From positions 80,369,093-80,433,092 of the forward strand of contig OW388289.1 in NCBI GenBank assembly GCA_936450465.1: a DNA stretch of 64,000 nt, given 5' to 3'. The stretch's first letter is position 1; each line of letters begins with the position of its first letter. The notes below the pieces were generated by a model. It saw nothing but the letters and a program-made list of their open reading frames with translations. It did no database searches and was not told where the DNA came from. The position numbers and the translations under genes are program-made. The DNA comes from Gibbula magus. Taxonomy: Eukaryota > Mollusca > Gastropoda > Trochida > Trochidae. Shown one piece after another: positions 35,567-48,400 of the stretch.

Positions 35567-35690
35567 TAATGAAATAATTAGGATATATATAGCGCACATA
35601 TCCACGCAGAATGCATTCGTTCTTGATGAAATAATTAGGATATATAGCACAAGTATCCACGCAGAATGCATTCTAAAGGCGCTTCATCAT
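35567..35690 (+). repeat. tandem duplication of a ~53-bp AGCGC/GGCGCT repeat piece
   Basis: GATGAAATAATTAGGATATA, then AGC(G)CACA.ATCCACGCAG and AATGCATTC, occur twice back to back. The second copy continues into AAAGGCGCTTCATCAT. The same word order, in reverse, is seen at 52023-52101, so this is part of a dispersed family. Confidence 0.65.
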
Positions 35691-37278
35691 CCTGGTCAAC
35701 ACATCCTGCCAATTACAGTGCTTGGAGGTCACCTCCAAATTAACGTTCACCAGGTACCCATTTGTAGTGCTGGGCGACAGAGGCACACTTTGAATAAAGT
35801 CTCTTGCTGCTCAACTCTGAGAAGACCCCGAGCTTGACTCTTCAACTGTCAAGAGAGTGAAGAGACTCTTGTATATTGAAGTAGATCTTTTAGCTCCACT
35901 TATTCCGCAATTGCAGTCATAATGACAAGATCGTTGGCTAAAGTATCCAATTTGGTCCTTCTTTAAGAAGGAAAAAGGTTTGCATGATAAGAGTAATGGT
36001 TTATTGTTGTCTTACCCTTTTTATCCTCTATAATATGAACAGCTTTACTTATGGTAAACATAGTATTATATCTTCTTATTGAACTGTCTTTGTTGAACTG
36101 TCAATAATCTTTGTTTCTTATTTTAACATTTGAATTTGGATTGACCTTCAAAATGGGACCTGAATGTTAAAAATTACCACAATTAAGTCTCTGATGACCT
36201 AGAAACATCAATGTCTAATAAATAAAAACTTCTTAGACTTGTAGTTCTGAAGATGTGCAGAAGCTCAGTAAGAAACATCTGATTTGTTTTCTATGTGATG
36301 TTCTTATGGTTTTTGTTTTTATTTATACTATTGTTTCCTTTCTATGGCATAAATGTATTATTTATCTCTCAGTTGAAATAAGTACCGTAATAATTACCAA
36401 GAAAATTAAGATGACCAATGCTAAAGAACACCGTTCATATTGTTTGATTTATGAGAAATGGACACTTTTGTCCAATCGTTCAAGAGTTATTTTAATTCTT
36501 TTGTCATTGTATTGAAATTTGTTTATAATTGTCTTTAAAAATGTATAACAAATGATCGTTATTATATCTGAAAGAACCACTATGAATATATTCTTTAAGA
36601 TCATTGTTATGAAGACCAAAATTGGAACGTCAATTTCACTGTACATTGCACCCAATTCTGTAAATGTCACAATGCAGCAATGTAAGATCGCAAATCATCT
36701 CTTTATGATTCTGAAAATGATGCAACACTGATCACTGGAGATTTGTCCATATAACTGTTATCTGTGTGTACAATCAGAACTGTTACAATATTCTATGTCA
36801 CACATGTATCTGGTGCCGTGATTACAATACACGATTTTACAACTGTGGCAGCGTTTGTTGGTTTGTACCTCATCAGGAGTATAGGCCAGATGGGCTTATT
36901 GTCCATCTGTCATCTGGCACATATTGACATTTTTGACTTCCCATCCAGAACTGCTGTAACTCAGAAGCTGCAATTTTGTTGGGGGTTACCTTGTACCTAG
37001 GGGATCAGAGATTGTTCATTGTACATCACTCAAATATGGACGTGACAGGTATTATCTCTAAGATATTTAAACGACTTCTTATTTTGAGAATAACTTTGTT
37101 GTATGGAGAATAAGATTTGTAAATTTTGTTGTTCTATTCCCCAAAATAAGGGCATGACAAGGGAGCAGTTTGAAGTGGTTTACAGATTTTAATGATAACA
37201 TGTTAAAAAGTCTGTCATGAGTTTTCAACAACACCCAACTGTATGTCTGTAGCAGCAAAATATAGCTTATTCTCACTG

Positions 37279-37313
37279 GTATAAATGCCGGAGCTTGGCA
37301 ACGGCATTTATAC
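37279..37313. repeat. perfect 12-bp inverted repeat (hairpin)
   Basis: GTATAAATGCCG and CGGCATTTATAC separated by 11 bases. No U tract follows and no gene abuts it, so its role is unknown. Confidence 0.75.
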
Positions 37314-40300
37314 TACAGTTTAACTTGCACCTTTCAAACCGTCTATAAGCCAGTGAACAAACACATTATGAAATCTATTTCTTAAGAAGTGTCTGGAATC
37401 AAGGATTTAGAAATCTAGTTTCAGACTGTAACATGTAAAGAAGACAAAACAATAAATAAAGTGAAAATAATTTTCTTTATTGCCATATCTCAGAAAAAAA
37501 CTGTAAAGTTGAGAACAGTAGAACTGGGAGAATGATACCAACAGCAGTTGAACAGAGAACAAGAAGGTTGAACAATCGAACAGGTCCTGCAGGATGGTGA
37601 TATGGTCAATGCAGGTAACACAATCTTAATACTTAAACAAATGACCCAAATGATGGTTAAACTCAGATCGTAGAGAATTTAAATTGTTGAATTACTTGGT
37701 GCTAAACCATTCCCAATTGGCTGAGTTACAGCAATGATGGTCAATGATGTCATCCTAGCTCTATTTCGGAATACCTTAAACCTACAGAGAAAGCAATGTT
37801 TTAACCCCTTACTTGCTGAATGCATTCCTGAATGCCTGGATTGCAGCAATATTAACCTGTTAAAGGTCAATCTAGTTAAAACTTGATGTAATGTTGTAGG
37901 TCTGTATTGTAATAACAGACTTATGGGACGTATAACATTAGATCTAGTTTTAAGTAGATGAATTACAGGTGTTCATCCAGGTGGACTAATTAGGTATGTC
38001 TTAACCTTGTAGATCAAGGGTTAACATCCCTTCATGGAGAGGGTAAGGTGTGTAGATGTAGGAGATGAGCAATATGGAATCTAGAGAAGGTGAAACATTA
38101 CCGACATGAGTGACGGATAAATTATACTATTTTAGAGCCAGGACAACCAGAATATTTTTGCAAAGACAAAATATATCAGATTTTTGTGCATTTGGCAATA
38201 TATACATGATAATACATGATCAAAATAGTAAATTTGCAACTAATGGCTTTAAATATTTTTCATGAAAAGTACTAATTGTACTTACTGTGATAGCCCTCAA
38301 ATTCTGTCTCTGCAGACATACCCTGGTAATACCTTCTATCTGCTGGTGGCAAATATACTACTCACAATTTGTGAAGGATCACAAAATCTTTATTTGAAAA
38401 AAGACTTACGATGCGAAATGGTCCGATAAAAAAAATCCTGGATATACAATTCATGCCATTTCCATAGTGAACAATAAAGTTATGTTAATTATGTGTTGAA
38501 TAAGAAATTTGATCCAATCTCGTTTTGAGTAGTACAGGTTGGACATCACAGGGAGCTGATTAAAGCAGGTTATCATTATATTGACTTTATATAAAACCTC
38601 TGCACAATGAAGTTATCAATGTAGTGAAAAGATGAGATGATCGGCTGGGTTCCCATGAAATGTGTATGATGCATACCACTTCAGACAGCGATGACCGAGC
38701 TTATTGTTGCGCGACCCACTCTGTGACTGATATGTAGCACAGCCTAAAGTCTGAAGTTATTTTGAACATAACTCTGTGGATAGTTGCAAGATAGTGTTTG
38801 ACCGACTTACTTGTAAGCAATAACTAACAGTTCAAAGGATGCGAGCTCAGCCTTGGTGAAATATCATTGTAGGAGAGAGTTAAGAATTACTAGTATTTAG
38901 TATTACACAGTACAATATGATATGTTAGCTTTTATCAAAATATAATGTTATCATTTTGGGCATTAATAAAGTACAACAAAATACACGAGGTTGCAAAGTT
39001 GTTCTAAAAAATATTGTCCCAACTTATTAGAAAATGGTACAAAATAGTATATACTACATAAAATAACAAAAGGAAGCTTCATTGTATTGGAAATAAAAAC
39101 AACTCAATAAATGAAATAAATCATATGTAATAAAATACAGGCTTTCCAAAATGAAATGTGCATAGCAATGATCATTACTAAACTACTTTAGATTATCTAT
39201 AACTACTATACCAGACTCTTAAACGTTGGACTGTCATAATTTTAAGGATTTGTCGTGGAAACATTGACACAACATAAAACCATATCCACATGAATACAAT
39301 CTCATCAAATTGAGATCACATTAAATGATATCGATCGATCGAAATAATATTTAATTAGAAAACATGTTCCATGATATTTGATCACTTCCAAGTGTCTTGA
39401 TCACACAATCGGTTCCTACCTTGCAGCTTGACCAAACTATTCTTCAATTCTTTGCAGTGTCTCTATTGGGAATGAGTTATCTCCCTTTCATAATATATCA
39501 AATGAAAATGCATGTGCATTTCCATGGGAATTTATCACAATAAAATGTCATGTTTACCCCAGATAAAAAAAAGTCATCCTCATCATCAAAATCACTTAAA
39601 AGTGGGAAAACGGATTTAATAAGTTCAGAATTTTGTTACAATGAAATCACGTTCTGCATTCAATAAAGTACATTCACTAGTTTGTAAGTTGAACAAAAGG
39701 ACATGCTTATTACAGCTTGTTTCTTGGATCAATATCATTGACGCACGAGATCTGGGTTTATCAGAATGGCATGAATATAATGTCAAATGGACAAATCTCC
39801 TTTACTTCATTATTTTAAAGACAACTGACTAAGAAAATGAAGCATTCTAATTCAAGCGAAGAACAGAGGAGGAGTCAGGGAGAGGTTTTCTTTCTCTTAT
39901 TGTTAATTGTGAACATGGAGGTGCATGAGTGTACAACATTTCACCGTTACTCTTACACTTCACATGGTTAAACATCTACAAGAAGCGAATTAATAAGAAT
40001 ATTTTCTTTTCGCATGTCATGTTTGTCTAACAATCTAATTAAACAAAGTGAAAATACTCTTCTAGACCTACTGACATGGTTTACAGTTCAACTCATCTTG
40101 TATTAGATGGAAGCTTTTAATTAAGCCCTTTAAGATATAACTATGAAGTTGTTCAATTACCATAAATAAAATCTAGACAACAGGCTCAGTCTTTCAAATT
40201 TAACTCACTGTATTAGATTAAACATATATACAGCCGGTCAGCCATGCCATAAGACCTAAAATATGCAGTGATTACAGCTTTGCACCTTAATCAGGTTTGT

Positions 40301-43300
40301 ATGTGTGTGTATATATATATATCTACTTTGAAATGGGTACATTGCATGAACACACAGGTAGGTCAACAAAACATATTGTTCTATCATTATGACATTTTAA
40401 CTCATAATATGTGTTGTCTCTTATGATTGCTGAAATATAGCTATGTGCATACAAACATCACTAGACTTCAAATAGTTTAGTCAATTCATATATACCATTT
40501 TATTAGTCTAAATAAGGAAACAGTATTCGGTTTATAAAACCTATTTCATAACAAATACTTTCAAGCAGTTTTCTAAAGTGACAGAGGAAAGCCACATAAA
40601 GAATATTTCAAAATGCACCAAAGTTTTTCAACATCACAAATCTGCTTGTATTAATCAGAAAGTTATGATGGTAATTACTCATCTACGGACATTTCTTTCA
40701 TCAAAAGTGGCGCTTAGAAGAGAGGAGGGAAAGAAACAAGGGTAGACATACAAACAAAATGTATTTGGTTGCCATAGAAATCATATCTCCATGACAACAC
40801 AACATTCATTATAATAAATCTTTGTACATAGACCTTCCTGACACTTGAGAATGTTGCAAGTATGTTTAAAAATATTATAGAGATAAATAACAATGTATAC
40901 ATATATATATATCATATATTTGCATATGTAACAAGGGGAGGAAGCCACTTGCGTGCTTGATGCAGTAGCTGGTCCCTTTACACAAAACAGTTAGTCAAGA
41001 TGGACCCTACCGAGTTGACAATACAAACAATAAGCCACATATCTGCCAGCGGAATCTTACCCTTGGTTTCTTATCTTCATGTACTTTTTTTATAGTAATA
41101 TATTTCATTTCAAGTCAATTTAAATAGTAATCTTTTTCTTCCAAAAAATTAAATTTTTAAAAATTGCATTATTTTCAAATTAATTATTGTCTCTAAATCA
41201 ACTCTGATCCCAGCCTGCAAATATACAGCTTTTACAACATGTACACAATCATTGACTGCTACCAAAGTACAGAAAATGTACAAGCAAATTTTACACAGCT
41301 AAATGCATACAGTTATAGTTGTTTGCAGGATGTATCTGCTGATTGGGATGCAAATTACTGCAACAAAGTAAACATTGTGATTTTACTTCTGAATAAAAGT
41401 TTGTTTTAACGTCCAAAGCAATATTCAAATTCAGATTTGATTTGATGTTTAGCACATTTTCAACAAACCAATTTGTAATGTTCATTATTCATTAAATCAA
41501 AATAAATGACTTTGATTAATCTAATTTATTGAAATTGGATTAAGGTCAAAATGTTAACGATTAAACAAGTGGTTTCGTTTACTTGTTTATTACTTTTCAA
41601 AATTGTCACATCAAAGAAGCATATTGTTTATAAGGCAGATACACAAAATATATTTACAAATATTTTCCAGTTTATCCTCCCACGTCTCATTAACATACAA
41701 ACATTTCATGTGATTTGGCACTTTTCACTTGTAGAAAAATTCACTGAAATATTTTAGGTGAATGTCAACTCCACAAATTATGACAAATCATTGTTTACTT
41801 ACATATACAACCATGTTTACTTGCAAATTTGCTTCAAACAAGAAATATACAACTAGCAATGTGATGACGTTATATTACAATTACAATATGTTGTATGTAT
41901 GACATTACAATATTATGTCAATATAAATGCACGACTAAATTATGTTGAGTTCTGATCAGACCTTTTCAGCATGAATAGTTGCCATTCAACCAAGCTTTTG
42001 TCGGACACCTGAGTAGGGAAGTGAATCTCGACAACTGTTCATTTGTATTTGCAGAGAGGAATATGTTAGAGCATACTTTCCATATGAATGAAAGTTTTTT
42101 ATTTGATGATTGTATGCAAATGAGCACCATCTTAATTAAATTAAGGTAAAATGTCATACTCTGTACATCCCAGTCTAAGTTGGACATTAGATTGTAAATT
42201 GTTATGCTGTTTCTGTAAAGATAAGGAATATCAATAAAATCACGTCTTCTAACATAAGGAAATTCATGCTTAAAACAACCAAAGCAGATGTCACTATTTG
42301 TTGTATATTTACAAATTGCTACAAAGTATTATGCACTATTAAACTAGTATTTAAAATTTCGACAATATTCATCGAACATGACACCGTCTACCAAGGAAAG
42401 ATAACTTGACTAGCAACTAAAGACAGTTTTGATTGCATACTCCCCATGCTATTGAGAAGGAAAATGAAGAAATATAGATAAATATCTTGAGTCTTTTGGG
42501 CACTAATTTACTTTAAGAGTTCTCGTTTAGAATTATTTGTGAAAATGTTGACTGAAAATCAATAGAAAATACACTTCAGGTGTTCCTGCTTTTCAACACT
42601 TCAATCACGACAACTTTGGATTTAACATTAACACATTCATATGAATGATCATTTACAGAAAAAATTATTTTAGATAACAGCACTCACAATGCACAATGAA
42701 CAAGACGTAAGAATTATTGTAAGATCCCGTTTCATCTTTGGTCAGATAAGAATTTTGTTTCTGGAAAGTCAGAGTAAAGGTTAACAACAAGAGTAAACAT
42801 TTCCAATCATCATACCCGTATGTATTCTCTCACATACTGTCCAACATAAATCAAAGGATCATATCGTTCAGAAAATTAAAAAATAAAATTGTATGGATAC
42901 AGTAATTTAGATTCAAATGTTCTAATGGTTTTACCTATTTAGATTCCTTTCTGTCACAAAAGTTTTCATTTGATAAATCTGAAGAAAATAATGATAGTCA
43001 TAATGAAAATTATAGCACTTAAATTATAAGGATGCTTGTTTATTTAGAAAAAAAGATGTATTGTGTATATAGAATAAAATAAATAATGTAATTTAATGCC
43101 TCAAAATACTGTACTTATCTAATCATCAGTAAAATACATCAAACTACTATCAAAATTGATTTTATAATAATGATCGTGTAAATGTGAATCCTAAATTATG
43201 ACAACATTGATATCACAAGCGTGATGAAAGTACAGAGAAACTGCATGACAAAAGCAACCATTGAACCAGTATCTCTTTATATTATGGACATTTCTTGTTG

Positions 43301-43615
43301 TATACACTGCTGCCTTGATAGTAAGATCCCACAGAACAGAAGATATCATCATCCACAACATGGTAATTCTAACAATAACAAAAAAGGATTGAACTTCACC
43401 AATTAAACATTGAATCCAACAAAACATACAAGTTGTAATATGGAACAAAACAAGGTAAAAACCAATATACAAGAATAAAGTATTCGTTTTGAAATCAATC
43501 GACTAAACGAAACAACACCTCTTTTTTACCCAGTCAATGTAATAACAATGTTGTTTGGTTCATGACATATTTACAATTGAACCCCAACAAATTCTATGTA
43601 CATTTATATACAACA

Positions 43616-43621
43616 TTTATT
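43616..43621 (-). promoter_or_regulatory. possible ATP8B polyadenylation signal
   Basis: AATAAA on the minus strand (TTTATT on plus), about 1.3 kb past the stop codon. Another lies at 43039-43044. Neither can be preferred from sequence alone. Confidence 0.2.
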
Positions 43622-44958
43622 ATTCATCAATTATGCATGTGATATGTAGGGGAGGACAGAGTTAGTTGAGCAACCATATTTACTGGAATCCTAACAGCGA
43701 TCATTTGACCAATTGCACCATAGTTGGAAGGTCATGTAATGTCACTTGCTTTCCTATCATAGCTGATGCTATTCCCAGCACTGTCAAGATGTGAGGGAGA
43801 AATTAGTTAAAATCTTAATCTAAAGTTAAAATCAAAGTGGATTTCGCTAAATCAGGCATGTTTGCCAATCCTTTTGAATAAAATATGTTTAAACCAAACC
43901 AGGCATGTTGCTTATTATATATACAGTCTGGTGTATACACACCTGTCTTCATTTTTTCTGATGCATACATATTAAAGTAATCTTACAAGTTTACTACTGA
44001 AATCTTTGCAGGAGTTTTTTCACTTTTTCTGTTCGTATATAAATGAATAATTGGGTATGATCTGCAACTTTGTTCACTGGTGCATCACATGATCAGCTCA
44101 CATTCAATTATTCAGTTGGAGAATATGAGAGATGAACTTGACTGCTTTAGATTACTTGTATTAATATTTGTTCAAAAGCCTCTCAAAATGCAAACATGCA
44201 TCCAATCAAGATTATACGAGTGTATTATATATGATCCATGCATTGGCCAAACCATCTTAACATATTTTAAGAATTATACATTTGTAATAAAAAACAATTC
44301 GCTCAGTTAACCCAGCCCTCCCCTAACATACAGTTGAAATAAAGCGGGGTGAATATTTCTGAAATGAAATACATTTCTACTTCTGTGGCGGAAGTTTTCA
44401 GCATCATTTAATGATTTGTATGTCCATCACCACAATTTGTGATGAAAAATAAAAGAATAAAATAAAGAAATTTTGAAATGAAAGTTCCAATGGAAATTGT
44501 AAGTTAAACTGTCTCAAAGTACATCAGGTTATCACAACTGAATTATGAATTTTGCATTTTCAATTCATTGAAAATATTGAATGTTAGTGTTCATGTTAAA
44601 TCTCAGGTGCCAAATAAATAATCTTGTATTGGAACACTATCTGATGTTCAATGTCTCATGTTCAATTTCAAGAATATAACATGAAATAAATACTTATCAT
44701 TTCAATTATAAAAGTGAACCATTCATCTTATTTTCTATCATTTGTAGAGAGTTCACATCGGAAAGTGATGCCATGCACAAGGACAAGGGCGGGTAACTCT
44801 CATCTCTCTCCTGCTAGTCCCCCAGCATGGCAGTGTCTACGTGCAGCACCAACTATGAAATCCTTCAGCTGAGTTTGCTTGTTAGTAACAAGTGCACAGT
44901 AAAACATAAATCAGGACTGTTCCCTCTAAAATAAATTCTTTTCCAGGAATATCACATA

Positions 44959-45492
44959 TCACAGCTTTTCAACAAAGATTATGTTGTCATTTAAGCCATG
45001 TGCCCTCGGGGGTGGGGCCTTATGGCTCTCGTGTCGAGTTATTTTAGTCAAGGTAACAGGTTCTTTAACACGATCACGCATGTTGATTCCACTGGTGATG
45101 AGGTTGCCGAAACCTTCTTGGTGAGCGAAGGCGTAACCAGATCGTAAGGACCTTGTACTTCGCCGCATGGTGGATTGTCTGCGTATGTTGAGATCGCGTG
45201 ATCTGGACTTGACTTTGCGCATCCTCTGTCTGAGGCGCACCTTGTCCACCAGGGAGGGTTTGATGTTGGTCTGGTAGAAGCGGTAGGCGACAATGGGCAG
45301 GATCAGGATTGTACACGTCAGGATTAGACTGAACCAGAACATGGCGGACGAAAAGACCTCGAAGGCGACGCCCACATACGTGTACTTGATTCCCTCTGAG
45401 TAGAAGGCGAGCAGAAAGCAGAAGTAGTAGATGACGCTGCCCCACACCACGAAGTGATTGAATCCTGTCCAGTAGGACGTGTCAAGTGCGCA
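44959..45492 (-). CDS. ATP8B: ATP8B last exon: TM9-TM10 and cytosolic tail
   Basis: Encodes [20 protein letters not shown]9, TM10 ([19 protein letters not shown]) and a basic cytosolic tail. The tail has a run of Arg/Ser, then [13 protein letters not shown] and a divergent end finishing FVEKL. Stop TGA at 44961-44959. The exon is noticeably GC-richer than its surroundings. Confidence 0.95.
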   Translation of the reverse strand, partial: CALDTSYWTGFNHFVVWGSVIYYFCFLLAFYSEGIKYTYVGVAFEVFSSAMFWFSLILTCTILILPIVAYRFYQTNIKPSLVDKVRLRQRMRKVKSRSRDLNIRRQSTMRRSTRSLRSGYAFAHQEGFGNLITSGINMRDRVKEPVTLTKITRHESHKAPPPRAHGLNDNIIFVEKL

Positions 45493-48400
45493 CTGAAATG
45501 TTAGAGAAGACATTTTTATGAGACAAATACTAAATCGTTGAAATACATTTTACACTTGTCAACGCAACTCTTGCAATACATTACTTCTGAACTAATATTG
45601 ATCAATTAAAGCGAACGGGTCATGAGAGCCAAAAACCCGAAAAATAGAGCCATGTGCTCTGTAGCACATCAGGCTTAATATACATTCACTAATTCAAAAT
45701 GTCAACTTTAAAGAGCACATAAAATCTTAAGATGAAATAGCTTTTCAGATCATGATGTCTGTGACCTATATTTGGGGTCGCAGGATCACAAAATCTACAA
45801 TTTACAATCCTCATTGGCCAAAGAGTCTGCACACGACTTTTCAGCTCTCTAGACCTTTTGGAACTGGAGAAGAAGATGAAAATAGGTTTTGGGGATTGTG
45901 ACCCCTGTGACCCCATTTGAGGTCACAAGGTCATGAAATCTACAATTTAGTATCCCCATTAGCCAAGGAGTCTGCAAACAACTTTTCAGCTCTCCAGACC
46001 ATTTGGAACTGAAGAAGATGAAAATAGGTTTTTGGGGTCGTGACCCCTGTGACCCCATTTGAGGTCACGGGGTCATGAAATCTACAATTTAGAATCCCCA
46101 TTAGCCAAGGAGTCTGCACACACAATGTCAGCTCTCTAGACCTTTTGGAACTCGAGAAGAAGATGAAAATAGGTTTTTGGGGTTGTGACCCCTGTGACCC
46201 CATTTGAGGTCCCGGGATCCCGAAATCTACCATTTAGAATCCCCATTAGCCAAGGAGTCTGCACAAAAAATTTCAGCTCCCTAGACCAGGTTGTTCTTGA
46301 GAAGAAGATGAAAATGCGAAAAGTTTACAGACGGACGGACGGACGGATGCCGGACACCATGCAATGCCATAAGCCCATCTGGCCTTAAAGGCTAGATGAG
46401 CTAAAAATCAAAAGGAATCAAATGAATATAAATAATATTTTCCTTTTAAAGTCTACGATAACAAGACTTTTTAGAGCCTTTTTATCTTTTTGGTTTACTT
46501 GTTTTTGAAGAAAATTGCCACAAATAATATGTTTCCGTGCTTCTGGGTGACATTGTGACACTGTAACTTAGCATGACATGTTCACTGACATGCTTTTGAT
46601 AAAGTTCAACTTTCATCATCCCAGACTAGAGACTCACCCTGAGATTAACAGCTACAACTAAGATAGAGGAGACGACACAGCCGAAGGACTGGTGGTCGCT
46701 CTCAGACATGCCATCTGGCCCGATGGCGACGTTGAAGGCCCCGTACGGTATGAAGAAGAGAATAAGTGAGGTGACGATGCCCTCCAGACCGCTGTACATG
46801 AACATCTTCTTGTTGAACAGCGAGTCTTTCAAGCCTGGCGTGTACAGCTTGGGGTAGCGGAGGGAGTAGTCATCGTTCACGTCCTGGCAACAGGAGAATA
46901 GTTGGTAACCCCTTACAGTAATATACTCTGTATACCTACATAAGCTGACTGCCAATCCTATTTACTCCATTATGCTTTGTCTCTAGCTATAGATTGAGCA
47001 GGTAAAGGGTTAACTTTGTGGACAACATCTTGGTTCTGTTTAATACTATATGTAATGCTTGGAAATAAGAGGACAATTCTTTATGGATTTTCAAATTCTG
47101 AACATTTTAGTATAGTTTTTCATACCATTTTCCAGGAATGTACTCCATCTTCATGGAGACATGTCACTGCCCTTTTTATTTAAATATATTGCTATTTGTG
47201 GTTGCGCAGCATATTGGTTTATAAAATTCTGAAGGATTGAGAAAAAGTACTGCAAATTAAACATAAGGTGCTGTTTCAGTCAAGATTGATATCCTCCCTA
47301 TTTACTCTTTGACAACGAAAAGAGATTTGTCATTTTGAAATCAAGTAAAAATGTTTGGTGAGTTTACCTGGTCAAATATGCCCAGAACGAGGACAGGTAG
47401 TGAGGTGTAGAATACATTGTATAGTGTGATGAAGTACGGGTCGTACAGGGTCTGAAACATACACAACACTCTTGCAGACAATTTGTACCTTATTATTGAC
47501 AACACAACTGTAAAATCTTGCAAACTTATGATGAATACTCTTGATGCAGAAACAACCATGAGTAGTACAACATTTGAAAATACAGTAGAATTTATGATTT
47601 TGATGAAGTGGTACCCCAAAAAAATTAATTTCAACTTTTACACTTTAATGTCCTCATTACAACCCTGACCTTGCGGGTAATGAGTGGACACTCAACCAAC
47701 TGAACTACATGCATGGTTTAAATAAAATCTGTAAATTCAACAAAATTTAATATCCAAACTAAGACTCATTCCACTGACCTGTGCTGAGAAACCACAGAAG
47801 AAGGCATACCAGAAGTGGCACAGTGTGAATGCAAAGTTTTTGTAGAAGAAGTATCGGAGGAACTTGCACATGCGGAGGTAGGACCAGCGTCCGTGGACCA
47901 GAAGCAGTCTCTCCAGGTAGCGGAACTGAGCCATGGAGAAGTCACTTGCTAGTACCGCCTGCATTCCCTCCTGCCCACTGATACCGACACCGATGTGGGC
48001 CGCTGGTAGGAAGAGAAGATCACGTTAGTAGTTGAATCATAACACAGAATTGTACAATTGATGGACGATATGTTTGCATAGCCTCCTTGATAGGATGTGA
48101 GGTTATATTGGGTTTTATGCTTATTTCAAGTATATATTTTCACTATTATCACTAAAACAGAAGATGTCCATTGTGGTTATAAAACTCAATCAACAGGATA
48201 ACGTTGCCAAGCCCTCATGGGTTTACAGTGAGTATGTAAGTGATTTACTGCTTAATGCCTCTTGGGCAATATTGCAATCTTTAGTGGTCAGATTGAGGAT
48301 CCACTCCTGTTAAACATATTGACTAAACTAATTACCCAACAAATTCATTCTTATTTTCTGAACCCATAACTTGAAAGAATACCAAAACAGTTTTAAATGC

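Larger units (their letters stand above)
35700..44950. other. long AT-rich region between PGPEP1 and ATP8B
   Basis: Nine kilobases without a supportable gene. It holds a hairpin at 37279-37313 and a degenerate repeat-like piece at about 36863-37010 (CTCATCAGG..AGATGGGCTTATTGTCC). The last 1-2 kb may be ATP8B 3' UTR. Open frames up to 93 codons show no known motif and AT-driven composition. Confidence 0.5.

Noticed and set aside
45048..45445. Open frames of 81 and 123 codons on the minus strand
   Set aside because: They are alternate frames of the last ATP8B exon, whose GC-rich coding sequence keeps other frames open.
45689..46388. Several 67-97 codon open frames containing repeated [13 protein letters not shown] peptides
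   Set aside because: They are translations of the core tandem repeats of the TAGCTCATCAGG element.
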